In this document: positions 36,632 to 45,251 of the stretch, piece after piece
How the letters are laid out: each line of letters starts with the position of its first letter
Numbering within the stretch: position 1 is the first letter of the stretch
Source: Ostreococcus mediterraneus
Lineage: Eukaryota; Chlorophyta; Mamiellophyceae; Mamiellales; Bathycoccaceae
NCBI GenBank assembly: GCA_012295225.1
Contig: WMKK01000010.1
Location: forward strand, 1-64,000
DNA: 64,000 bases
Reading direction: 5' to 3'
Notes under the pieces: generated by a model
Database searches by the model: none
What the model was told of the DNA's origin: nothing
Seen by the model: the letters and a program-made list of their open reading frames with translations, nothing else
Position numbers and translations under genes: made by a program

Positions 36632-37708
36632 ATGTTCACCGATGCGACGTCGTTCGCTGGTGCGCGCGTCGGCGGCGGTGTCGCGCGCGCGATGCCGCCG
36701 CCGACGACGACGCGACGGCGTGACCATCATCGACGTCACGCGCATGGCTGCCGCGCCGTGGGACGGAACGGCGCCGACGACGGCGCGCTCGCACCGGCCG
36801 CGCCCGGGGGCTATGGGTTCAGCGCGGCTGGTTTTTTGTTTCCCTACCACGTCGGCGCGTGGCGAGCGTTGCGCGAGGAGTGCGGGTTGGCGAGAGACTC
36901 GAGCGAGGCGTTCGCTGGGGCGTCCGCCGGGTCGCTCGTCGCCGCCTTGCACTGCTGCGGGCTCACGCCGGATGACGGCGAACGGATACTGATGGATATT
37001 CTCGCAGATTGTCGCGTGAATGGCGTCGTGGGACGAGTGGGTGGGGTTTTAGAACGGGCGTTACGGCGAGAGTTGCCGCCGAACGCGCACGAGTTGTGCT
37101 CGCGAGGAAATTTGTTTGTCTCCGTGTCGACGATTCGCGCGTTATCCGCGAGCGAACGAGAGGAGATGAAGCGCGAGCGACGCGAGCAAGGGAAAACTGA
37201 TGCAAACAACGTGACGTTTGTCACGCTCGATGGCGAGTTGATTGATTCGTTCGATTCATTCGACGATCTTATAGGCGCGCTCTTGGCGTCTTGTCACATT
37301 CCTCTCTACTGCGGCTGGCCCGCGAGGCGATATCGCGGCAAATGGTGCGTCGATGGTGGTTGGTTCGACTTGGCACCCGTTCCACCGAATGTTGACAACC
37401 CAGTTCGTGTGTGTGGGATTCCTTTGTTGGATGCGTGGCGGAAAGCGGGCGAGGATGACGGCGCGTTTGCGCCAGACGCGAGATTTTGGGCAGGTTGGGG
37501 CGAGCGACCGCTCATCGCCCCGGATGCCGTTGGCGGCGTTCCCGAGTTGGACTATAAAACTACGATAACTTGGGCGCTATTTCCAGCGGATGACGAAGGA
37601 TTGCAGCAATTAGTGCGTCTCGGTCGCGAGGATGCGCTCCGTTGGGCGCGCGCGAATGGCTACGTGAAAAACGTCGCCGGCGAGTCAATTTTAGAACGTG
37701 TCGCATAG
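36632..37708 (+). CDS. Patatin-like phospholipase family protein
   Basis: 358 residues from the ATG at 36632; the frame is open upstream to an ATG at 36440 that lies inside the divergent gene and is less likely. The patatin fold shows the oxyanion-like GFSAAGFLFPYHVGAWRALR, the nucleophile elbow GASAGSLVAALHC (GxSxG) and the DGG-type Asp in WCVDGGWFDLAPVP, together a Ser-Asp dyad. An Arg/His-rich first 55 residues could be a plastid transit peptide. Such enzymes hydrolyse acyl lipids; in algae they serve membrane or oil lipid turnover. The substrate is not evident. Confidence 0.82.
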   Translation: MFTDATSFAGARVGGGVARAMPPPTTTRRRDHHRRHAHGCRAVGRNGADDGALAPAAPGGYGFSAAGFLFPYHVGAWRALREECGLARDSSEAFAGASAGSLVAALHCCGLTPDDGERILMDILADCRVNGVVGRVGGVLERALRRELPPNAHELCSRGNLFVSVSTIRALSASEREEMKRERREQGKTDANNVTFVTLDGELIDSFDSFDDLIGALLASCHIPLYCGWPARRYRGKWCVDGGWFDLAPVPPNVDNPVRVCGIPLLDAWRKAGEDDGAFAPDARFWAGWGERPLIAPDAVGGVPELDYKTTITWALFPADDEGLQQLVRLGREDALRWARANGYVKNVAGESILERVA

Positions 37709-37929
37709 CGCCCGTGTTGCATGTATAATTAAGTATCTGTAAAATACTCGTACAAACTATAGTAGAAATACGAAATCGTTCGTTTGTACGTGGTGGTTTA
37801 TAACTTAGTACCGACTTTTCTCGATGGGATTGATGAAAGTCCCGCGTCTGAGCGACAAATTGGAAAAACGCGCCGTCGACGGTCTCTGGAGCGAGCAAAC
37901 TTTTGTAAACTTTCGGACGTTTCCGCTTT

Positions 37930-38994
37930 TTACGGCGGAACGTACCCAGGGCACAACATCCAATTCGGCTTGAGATCCTTCTTGATCTCATCCGGCGCGA
38001 ACTCGGTGATGCAAATGTGCCCAAAGAGGAGAGCGAATCCCGGGTCGATGCCCGGCTTGGTGTGGATTTCGTGCGGCTTTTTAGAAAACCACCCGCTCTT
38101 GAGCGACGCTTGGAAGGCGCCGCAATCCCATTCAAGTTCGCGTCCCTCGCAGCAGTTCAACGAGAACGTATCGATGGTTTCACCATTCATCTTAACCTTG
38201 TACGTAATCTTATTGACGTACTCACGGTCATCGTAAGACACGTGTCGTTGCTGGTTGCCGTGTTCGTCCCGAGTGTACGTGATGTTGATTTGACGCGTGC
38301 AGAAACCCTTGGCTTTGATCTTCACCTCGAACGCGCCGCCCGGGATCTTAACCGACTTCATTTTCGCCTCGTTAAACATCTTCCACTTCATGCGGTAGAA
38401 TCGCGTGTTACCGGTATTCATCAGCACTCGAGCGAGCTGACTCAACATCCCGGCGTCAAATTCCCCCTCTGAATCCGAGTCGTCGAGCGTCGCGCCCATC
38501 GCGAAGTGCGGCTTTTCATTATACTTTAACTTCCAAAGCACCTGCCCTTTCTTCTTATTCTCAGGGTCAATGCGCGTGTAATTTTCCAAATCAATGAAGC
38601 CAGTCGGGTCAAAGAACCCCTTGCCCTCGCGATTTATAAACAACCATCGATTGTTTTCATCCACGGCGTCGCGGTAGACTTCGTAATCCTTGTTGAACGT
38701 TGAACACGATTTTACGACAAAGTGACACGCTCCCTATCATCGTACGAAAACCAACACGATGGTTAATATCGTACACGCCAATCATATATTTTCATTCGTA
38801 TCGCGTTCGCGCGCGCGCCAATTGTCTTCGCGTCGTGCGTCGTTCGGAACTTTATAATTAATCACAATTCGCAACGATCATCAATTCGCGACGCATCGTT
38901 TGGTTGTGTGTTCGACGACGCGTACCTCGGGATCGGCGATGATGTTCGCCGGCACGTCCGGCGTGGATTCACACATGCTCGCACACGCACCCAT
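37930..38994 (-). CDS. Myristoylated tubby/LURP-like protein, two exons
   Basis: Exons 38926-38994 and 37930-38733 join in phase to 290 residues. The 192-bp intron has donor GTACGC, a TTAAC branch and acceptor TAG. Exon 1 begins MGACASMCESTPDV, an N-myristoylation (Gly2, Ser6) plus palmitoylation (Cys4) pattern. The body starts GACHFVVKSCSTFNKDYEVY and WLFINREGKGFFD. It continues with alternating beta strands (YKVKMNGETIDTFSLNCC) and ends GFALLFGHICITEFAPDEIK. The order resembles the tubby/LURP-one barrel that binds phosphoinositide membranes, but I am not certain of the family. The lipid anchor predicts the plasma or endomembrane face. Confidence 0.68.
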
Positions 38995-39150
38995 GATTGG
39001 GATATATATCAATAAATACCTCTTTGCGTCGCGCACTGGCGACGATTAATGCACAATCTTTGACGTCATGGTGTTGCGCGCACTTTTTTGTCCCATCGAT
39101 CGATCGATCGATGGCGTTGTCGGCATCATTACGAGACGCATCAAAGGCTG

Positions 39151-40242
39151 ATGCGTGCGCCGCTCGTGGTGCCCTCAGGCGTGAAATTAATCTACGCCAC
39201 GAATCCATCGCTCGCGCACGCGCTCGAGGGCCATCCCGAGAGCGCGGCGCGCGTGCCCGCCATTCTACGCGAGCTCGACCGGTGCGCGCTCGCGAGCGCT
39301 CGCGAAGGAGATGATGTGATGCATTTGGAAGAGTACGACGCGGCGGATGCGTCGACGTTGATCAGGGTGCATCAGAAGAATTATGCGAAAGGGTTGGAGT
39401 TTATGTGTAAGACGGCGGCGCCGACGATGTTGGATAGCGCGCCGACGTACGCGACGAAGAGTACGTACGCGGATGCGATGCGAGGCGTGGGTGCGGCGCG
39501 CGCGCTCGTGGATGCGGTGTGTGATGTGGAGGATGATGTGTGTGCGCCGAGTGCGTTTGGGTTGATACGTCCCCCTGGGCATCACGCGGTACCGCGAGGG
39601 GCTATGGGGTTTTGTATCGTCGGGACGGCGGCGGCGGCGGCGCGACGGGCGCAAGAACGCGGGATGAAGAAGGTTTTGATTTTTGACTACGACGTGCATC
39701 ACGGGAACGGTACGAATGATATATTTCATGATGATCCGGATGTGTTGTTCGTGTCCACGCACGAAGACGGATCGTATCCGGGGACGGGTAAGATGTCGGA
39801 CATTGGCGAAGGCGACGGAGAAGGCGCGACTATTAACATTCCGTTGCCCCCGGGGAGCGGGGACATTGCCGTGCTCACCGCGGTGGAAGAAATATTAATG
39901 CCCGCGGCGAAGCGTTTTCAACCTGAAATTATCATCGTCAGCGCTGGGTACGATGCGCATTGGCGCGATCCGCTCGCTGGGTTGACGTTTCGCACTGGCA
40001 CGTACCATCGCTTGTGCGCGGCGTTGAAATCCATGGCGAACGAATTGTGCGGCGGGAAGATTGTATTTTTACTCGAAGGCGGATACGACCTGGTGGGGTT
40101 ATCCGAGGGCGTCGCTGATTCGTTTCGTGCGCTTTTAGGCGAAGATAGCACGGATGTGGGTGACATTCCGGGCTTGCGCGACGAGCCCATGGACAAGGTG
40201 CGAAGAGTCATCGACGAATGCAAACGCATACACCAAGTATGA
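39151..40242 (+). CDS. Class II histone deacetylase-like protein (HDA14-like)
   Basis: 363 residues, one complete arginase/deacetylase domain from the first residues. Motifs: [18 protein letters not shown], the double His of [17 protein letters not shown], zinc ligands in [29 protein letters not shown] and [14 protein letters not shown]. These are the catalytic and zinc residues of Zn-dependent HDACs of the class II/bacterial HDAC-like type, such as plant HDA14, which can be cytosolic or organellar. The ATG at 39151 gives no targeting sequence; upstream in-frame codons begin only at a TTG. Substrates may be non-histone proteins. Confidence 0.88.
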   Translation: MRAPLVVPSGVKLIYATNPSLAHALEGHPESAARVPAILRELDRCALASAREGDDVMHLEEYDAADASTLIRVHQKNYAKGLEFMCKTAAPTMLDSAPTYATKSTYADAMRGVGAARALVDAVCDVEDDVCAPSAFGLIRPPGHHAVPRGAMGFCIVGTAAAAARRAQERGMKKVLIFDYDVHHGNGTNDIFHDDPDVLFVSTHEDGSYPGTGKMSDIGEGDGEGATINIPLPPGSGDIAVLTAVEEILMPAAKRFQPEIIIVSAGYDAHWRDPLAGLTFRTGTYHRLCAALKSMANELCGGKIVFLLEGGYDLVGLSEGVADSFRALLGEDSTDVGDIPGLRDEPMDKVRRVIDECKRIHQV

Positions 40243-40280
40243 GATAGACCATATAAGATTCATGTAACAGGTACATTTAT

Positions 40281-41282
40281 TTATTGCGCGCGCGCGATAT
40301 CGCACGCTTCGCCGTTGATTTGTATGTACGAAAGATTGAGCGCGCGTCGCGCACGCGCGCGAGTATTGAATCCAATCCTTCGAGTAGAGTACAGCGTCAA
40401 GGCACCGTCGTACCCACGGTCGCGCAATCTGAACATCCTCTCGCCGCTCGAATCGTACGTGATCGATGCAGATGCGCCGTACGCCGAGTTTGAGTACAAC
40501 ATGACGTCGGGCGAGGAAAATTTGAAGAGAATTTCCCAACCGTTTGAGATGTCGGCTCCAGACGTCAAGACGACGTACACGTCCATGCCGAATTCATACG
40601 ACCCATCAGCCTGGGGTGATTGCCAGCGCACGTTCGTACGCGCAACGCATCGTGACGATGGCGGCGGTGGCGACAGTGGTGGTGGCGGCGGCGGCGGCGG
40701 CGATGGCGGTGGCGATGGCGGTGGCGACGGCGCCGACAACGGCACCGACGACGGCTGATTCTGCGCGGCGAGATACGTCCCGAGCGGATTATCCATCACC
40801 ACCCCGTCAATCTCAAACGGCTCATCGGCTAAAACACGCAACACTAATGCCGATGTCGCATCTAACAATTTCATCGCCTCGCGTTTCCCCGCGTTCGTCG
40901 CCTGAGGATCCCCGAGCGTCTTGGCCGCGCGCCGAATCGCATTCGGCTCGGCGACGTCCACCATCGCCTCCACATTCTCCGCACACGCCCCCCAAAATCC
41001 ATCCTCCGCGCGACACCACATCACGCCTGTATCTCTATACGGCACACACGCGCTCACAACCGTTCGCCCATCGCCACCGACATCGAACCGATCGAGACAA
41101 CGACGTCCATCCGCGGTGTACCATGTGGCATGCACGCGACGCAACTCACATGTCCACGCCAGCACCAGCGCGCACGTCACCGCCAACCGCGCATCGGCCC
41201 GTCGCGCGCACATCACTTTATTGCGTCGCGCCATCGCCCGCGTGCGTCCGCGTGTCGCCGCCGTCGCACAATGCCGCGACAT
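40281..41282 (-). CDS. Secreted protein with proline-rich linker and CBM2/COBRA-like C-terminal domain
   Basis: Up to 333 residues. The first ATG (41282) lies within a palindrome; in-frame ATGs at 41234 and 41213 may be the real starts. The last gives a clean signal peptide (RLAVTCALVLAWTCELRRVH). A Cys-containing N-domain (about 50-170) is followed by a Pro/Ser linker (SPPPSPPPSPPPPPPPPLSP). The C-terminal domain has the pattern of cellulose-binding modules: NGWEILFKFSSPDV, GYDGALTLYSTRRIGFN, LSYIQINGEAC. This points to an extracellular or wall-bound glycan-binding protein. The CBM2 call is tentative; COBRA-like domains share this shape. Confidence 0.65.
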   Translation of the reverse strand: MSRHCATAATRGRTRAMARRNKVMCARRADARLAVTCALVLAWTCELRRVHATWYTADGRRCLDRFDVGGDGRTVVSACVPYRDTGVMWCRAEDGFWGACAENVEAMVDVAEPNAIRRAAKTLGDPQATNAGKREAMKLLDATSALVLRVLADEPFEIDGVVMDNPLGTYLAAQNQPSSVPLSAPSPPPSPPPSPPPPPPPPLSPPPPSSRCVARTNVRWQSPQADGSYEFGMDVYVVLTSGADISNGWEILFKFSSPDVMLYSNSAYGASASITYDSSGERMFRLRDRGYDGALTLYSTRRIGFNTRARARRALNLSYIQINGEACDIARAQ

Positions 41283-41297
41283 GTGACGTCACATGTC
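41278..41297. promoter_or_regulatory. Perfect 20-bp palindrome in a divergent promoter
   Basis: GACATGTGACGTCACATGTC is fully self-complementary and centred on the bZIP core TGACGTCA. It lies between two divergent genes and contains the first ATG of the minus-strand gene. Confidence 0.7.
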
Positions 41298-41352
41298 AAA
41301 AATGTCACATGAAACTTTGTGTCCCTCAACACTCCGACGTCATTCGTCGACG

Positions 41353-42108
41353 ATGACCGCCGCGGAGGCGTACGAGCGACAGTGCGTGCGCGAAGTCATC
41401 GCGCGATTGAAGCGACGGCGCGCGACCGCAGACGCGGACGACGGCGACGACGACGACGCGCGACGCAATAAAGTGTTGAAGATTGATGATTTAAAACTGG
41501 CTGTCGCTCGGGACGTCGCGTGGGCGCGCCGCACGGCGGCGGCAGCGATGTCTCGAGGTGACGACGTTGACGATGACGATTGTGACGATGACGATGATGA
41601 CTTTGCGGGCATGCGCGAAGAGGATGTCGAACGCGCGTTGGTTGCTATGCAAGACGCGCTCGAACGCACGCTCGAAGAGGAGGAACGCGAACGCGCGCTC
41701 GCCGCCGCGGAGGCGTATGATGACGATAGTGCGTCGTTACAACACGCCATCGATGCGTTCGAGCGATGGAACTGCCGCGATGGCGTGAGCGGTGACGATG
41801 ATGGCGGCGACGGTGACGATGGTGACGACGACGTGTTGTGTCCCGCGTGTTTGACGAGGAAAGTTTTAGCAAACCGACATGTTTTATTTTGCGCGTGCGG
41901 TGATTTTCGCTTAGCGCGTCGGGACGAGAACGTTGGTTTGCGGTATTTGAAGACGCAACTCGCGGCGGTGTTTGATGCGCACGCCGCTCGCGTGCCGGCG
42001 TGTGGTCGAGGCGGCGCTGGATTGGCGTTTCGTGTCCGCGACGCGTACGGCATCGACGCGTTATACGCCCAGTGCGCCGCGTGCGAGTTTTTCGAGGTTG
42101 TCATGTAG
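41353..42108 (+). CDS. RPA-interacting protein (RIP/RPAIN-like)
   Basis: 251 residues from the ATG at 41353; ATGs at 41293 and 41302 add 20 residues that overlap the palindrome region. The N-terminal helix (RQCVREVIARLKRRRA) and long acidic/helical middle resemble RPAIN. The C-terminal zinc region has LCPACLTRKVLANRHVLFCA and CGDFRLARRD, then QCAACEFFEVVM, matching the family pattern C-x2-C, C-x-C-G and C-x2-C near the end. RPAIN brings replication protein A into the nucleus. The central Asp runs are low complexity. Confidence 0.72.
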   Translation: MTAAEAYERQCVREVIARLKRRRATADADDGDDDDARRNKVLKIDDLKLAVARDVAWARRTAAAAMSRGDDVDDDDCDDDDDDFAGMREEDVERALVAMQDALERTLEEEERERALAAAEAYDDDSASLQHAIDAFERWNCRDGVSGDDDGGDGDDGDDDVLCPACLTRKVLANRHVLFCACGDFRLARRDENVGLRYLKTQLAAVFDAHAARVPACGRGGAGLAFRVRDAYGIDALYAQCAACEFFEVVM

Positions 42109-42258
42109 TACGCATAGCATTTTGAACGCCAGTAGACGTAGCGATATCAATAGAAATAGCAATAGTAGCGGTACCGTAGCAGTGTAGCGGTAGATATGAT
42201 TTATATGATGTTTTACACGGATGGATGTGATGCGTAGCTATACACGGGCGCATGTTTT

Positions 42259-43545
42259 TCAAGGCGCCGACTCCGCTTTGGCGTTTGCAATTTCATCTCG
42301 CGCGTCGTCAAAGAGCTGAATCAACACCTCAGGTGAGATTGGATCGATGTTCATGCGCTGTACGTGATAGGTGATGTTTTCTTCGCTATACCCGAGCGCG
42401 AGACCGACGAGAATTTGTTCTCTCGCGCCGGCGATGGGACGCGCCGCTTGCGCGCCCATGCGCGCCAGTAACCTCGCCACGCCCGCGTATCCCTTGCGAT
42501 AGACCACGCCTGTGATGCCTTTACCATCGGGATACGTGCATTTTGAGAGCTCAATGCCAACTTCAGGATCGTTTCTAAGCACGTCCTCGAGTACTTGCGC
42601 CGCGTACGGGGCGAAGACGCTATCGCCCACGTCGCACTTTGGTTGCCAGCTCGCGTCGCTCGCGAGCTGCGTGAGCACCACATTTTTCGCACCATGCTTC
42701 AACGTCAATAACTCACCCGCCATTTTCGTCGCGCGCTCGCGATCGTCAATCACGATGCGCCGCGAATGCGCGCCTTCGCCCGCCGTCCACGCCGACGGGT
42801 TCGCCCGCGTGGCGTCCTCGAGCATCTCATATGTCATCACGCTCTCCACATCCGTCACCAGCGTCGCCACATCATCCTCGCGCTCGATCATTCTCGCATA
42901 CGCATCACACGACGCGACGTATTCGCTTAAATCTTTCGCTCCACCGAGCGATAACCACTCGTCGTCGCTTGAAATTTGCGCTCCGGCGACGCCGATGCGC
43001 GCCTGATTCGACTTGCCTTGATCTAAAATCCTCGTCAACTTCCCATCGAGCTCGCCGCTCACTAACCTCCGCCCACCCGCGGACAAATCTCCACCGCGCA
43101 CGACGAACCATCGTGTTCGGAGTCGCGATAACGTCCCCGCGGCGTCGCGCCCGCTTCCATCCGCGGCTTCGGCGGTTACGCGGAGTAAATCACCCACGCG
43201 CGCGCCGTTGAGCACCGCGCGCGTGCGATCGAGCGCAAAGCTCGACAGCGTCGTCGTCGTCGTCGTCGTCGTCGCCCCCGACTCCCCCGCGCTCGTCGTC
43301 GTCGTCATCGTCGTCGCGTTCATCGGTCCAACGCTGTTGCTCGTCGACGTCGCGTTCGACGCCCTGTGCGGCGGCGCATACTTCTCCAACGGGTCCACGC
43401 TCGGCTCCGTCGACGACGACGACACGCACGTGCGCGTTTTCCGCGTTCTCGCCCGCGCCGTGCGCGACGGCGCGCACACGGGCGCGCGATGAATGGGTGA
43501 GATCATCAATCCAAGGGATGCGTCACTCTGTGACGACGTTCGCAT
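42259..43545 (-). CDS. Probable plastid protein, unknown function
   Basis: 428 residues from ATG 43545, or 415 from ATG 43506 (MISPIHRAPVCAP). The N-terminus (Ser/Arg/Thr-rich, TARARTRKTRTCVSSSSTEP) looks like a plastid transit peptide; a (T)n/(TTT) run follows. A short beta-rich domain (GARVGDLLRVTAEAADGSGR, LRTRWFVVRGGDLSAGGRRL) leads to a larger helical domain (EYVASCDAYARMIEREDDVA, TLKHGAKNVVLTQLASDASW, REQILVGLALGYSEENITYH). I do not recognise the family. It is divergent from the J-domain gene, 56 bp between the ATGs. Confidence 0.6.
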   Translation of the reverse strand: MRTSSQSDASLGLMISPIHRAPVCAPSRTARARTRKTRTCVSSSSTEPSVDPLEKYAPPHRASNATSTSNSVGPMNATTMTTTTSAGESGATTTTTTTTLSSFALDRTRAVLNGARVGDLLRVTAEAADGSGRDAAGTLSRLRTRWFVVRGGDLSAGGRRLVSGELDGKLTRILDQGKSNQARIGVAGAQISSDDEWLSLGGAKDLSEYVASCDAYARMIEREDDVATLVTDVESVMTYEMLEDATRANPSAWTAGEGAHSRRIVIDDRERATKMAGELLTLKHGAKNVVLTQLASDASWQPKCDVGDSVFAPYAAQVLEDVLRNDPEVGIELSKCTYPDGKGITGVVYRKGYAGVARLLARMGAQAARPIAGAREQILVGLALGYSEENITYHVQRMNIDPISPEVLIQLFDDARDEIANAKAESAP

Positions 43546-43601
43546 TCGTCATGCGCTCGCCGTAGACGACGTCGCCGGCGATCATCCGTGCGGTCGAAGT
43601 G

Positions 43602-44294
43602 ATGCACACGTTGCTCATCGCCATCGCCATCGCGATTTGCGCGTGCGCAATGGCGCGAGAGGCGTCGCACGGGGGTGTTGATTACGACGCCGTGCGTCAG
43701 GCGTTTGCCACGTTGCGCGCACCGATGACGACGCCGTGCGACGTCGCGGACGTGCAGCGTGCGTTCCGCGCGCGCGCGTTGGACGTGCATCCGGATAAGT
43801 TTGCGTCGGCGGCGCGTCGGCTCGGGCGGCTCGAGCGAAGCGAGGGCGAGGACGAGGGGAAGTTCATAGACGTCGTGGAGGCGTACGCGACGGCGCGCGA
43901 GGCGTGCGCGTCGGGACGGATGTTTCCGCCCGCGCGCGCGCGCCTCGGTGTGGTACATCGATGCGGAACGTTTGCGCGTGAATGGGTGTACGCGTGTAAG
44001 CGTTCGTGGGACCACGCGCGCGAGTTTGTGTATCGAAAGTTTGCAGAGAAGACGAGGCGGCTAACGCCTCGACAAAGAGTACAACGCGTCGTTGACGACG
44101 TCGAATACGTTTCGCCGGACGATGACGACGACGTGGGTGGTGTTGATCGACGCACGTTCTGGACGCACGTCATGGATACGTTAGATGTACCGTATGACGA
44201 CATAGACGACGACGGCATAGACGACATAGACGCGAGTACGTTCATCGAAGACGAAGCGTACCCGTTCGCGTCCCGAGCGCGCGCCGTTCGATGA
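43602..44294 (+). CDS. Secretory J-domain (DnaJ-like) protein
   Basis: 230 residues. An N-terminal signal peptide (MHTLLIAIAIAICACAMARE) is followed at about 26-95 by a divergent J-domain: VDYDAVRQAFATLR, QRAFRARALDVHPDKF with HPD at 63-65, and FIDVVEAYATAREA. HPD stimulates Hsp70 ATPase. There is no Gly/Phe or zinc region. The C-terminal half is charged (VYACKRSWDHAREFVYRKFA) and ends with an acidic tail. The signal peptide and HPD together suggest an ER-lumen or membrane-associated co-chaperone for BiP. The helix around the HPD is unusually Ala-rich. Confidence 0.75.
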   Translation: MHTLLIAIAIAICACAMAREASHGGVDYDAVRQAFATLRAPMTTPCDVADVQRAFRARALDVHPDKFASAARRLGRLERSEGEDEGKFIDVVEAYATAREACASGRMFPPARARLGVVHRCGTFAREWVYACKRSWDHAREFVYRKFAEKTRRLTPRQRVQRVVDDVEYVSPDDDDDVGGVDRRTFWTHVMDTLDVPYDDIDDDGIDDIDASTFIEDEAYPFASRARAVR

Positions 44295-44452
44295 CGCGTC
44301 GACGCGTCGTCCCTCGTCCACGCCCTGGGCGTCACGACATAGCACAATAGTCACGTGTATTATAGCGCATTGCGTTCGAGCGTCGCCCGCGTCGTCGTCG
44401 TCGTCGTCAATCGTGAAATACGTCGCGAGTGGCATACAAATCGCCAAAAGAC

Positions 44453-45157
44453 ATGCCGCCGCCGTCTGTGCGCCGCAGCTCACTCTCTGCGCAGTTTCGC
44501 GGCATTGACGCGCACGCCTTGCGCGCCGTGGCGATCATGGGAGGACAAAAAGTCACGGGAAAGACGCGCACGAAGCGCGACGCGCTGCCAAATAACGCTA
44601 AAGCGCGCAAGGCGCTGGCGAAGACGCTGAGCGCGCGTAAACCTGGAATCACATTTGCGCAAAAGCGTAAGGCGGACAAGGCGGCGCGGGACGCCAAGCG
44701 CGCGAGTGGGGACAGTGCGCGCGTGATGAATGATCAAGGGATGAGGAAAGATAAGTATGGACCGCTCGAAGTGCGTTATCGGGCGTTGGCAAAGAAATTG
44801 AGGCAGATTGAGGATTTGGAAGCCAAGGCGGCAACGGGCGAGCGGTTGGATAAACAGCAAGAGAAAAAGGTTCGACGTCGCGAGTATTTAGAGGCGGAGA
44901 TGGCGAATTTGAAAAAGTTAATTTCTGGAGAAAGACCGAGCGATGACGATGACGAGGACGAGGACGAGGACGAGGATGAGGACGAGGATGAGGAGATGGT
45001 GTCTGGCGACGAAGAGGAGGACGACGAAGAAGAAGATGATGAAGATGAAGACGACGATGAAGACGACGAGGATGAAGATGAGGACGAGGATGATGACGAC
45101 GACGAGTCCGAAGAGGACGAGGACGAGGACGAAGAGGAGGAGGACGAGTCCGAATAA
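44453..45157 (+). CDS. Basic protein with coiled coil and long acidic tail
   Basis: 234 residues from the ATG at 44453, or 206 from ATG 44537 (MGGQKVTGKTRTKRDALPNN). It has a Lys/Arg/Ala-rich front (KARKALAKTLSARKPG), then a helical segment KLRQIEDLEAKAATGERLDK with QQEKKVRRREYLEAEMANLK. This resembles the C-terminal tail helix of translation-linked proteins such as eIF2A and PYM. A 65-residue Asp/Glu run closes it. Composition suggests ribosome or nucleolar association; I cannot name it. The acid run is coded by GAGGAC/GATGAC repeats, which also create a long Ser-only shadow frame. Confidence 0.6.
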   Translation: MPPPSVRRSSLSAQFRGIDAHALRAVAIMGGQKVTGKTRTKRDALPNNAKARKALAKTLSARKPGITFAQKRKADKAARDAKRASGDSARVMNDQGMRKDKYGPLEVRYRALAKKLRQIEDLEAKAATGERLDKQQEKKVRRREYLEAEMANLKKLISGERPSDDDDEDEDEDEDEDEDEEMVSGDEEEDDEEEDDEDEDDDEDDEDEDEDEDDDDDESEEDEDEDEEEEDESE

Positions 45158-45251
45158 GTTGTGATTTCTAAGTAACCGTCGTCGTTATAATAATCATACA
45201 ATCTAGGCACGAAACATACGTGATGGCGAGAGTAGATGTGAGATATTCACG

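Noticed and set aside
44776-45210. Minus-strand frame with a long poly-serine run
   Set aside because: It is the antisense of the GAGGAC/GATGAC acidic tail on the plus strand, a composition artefact.
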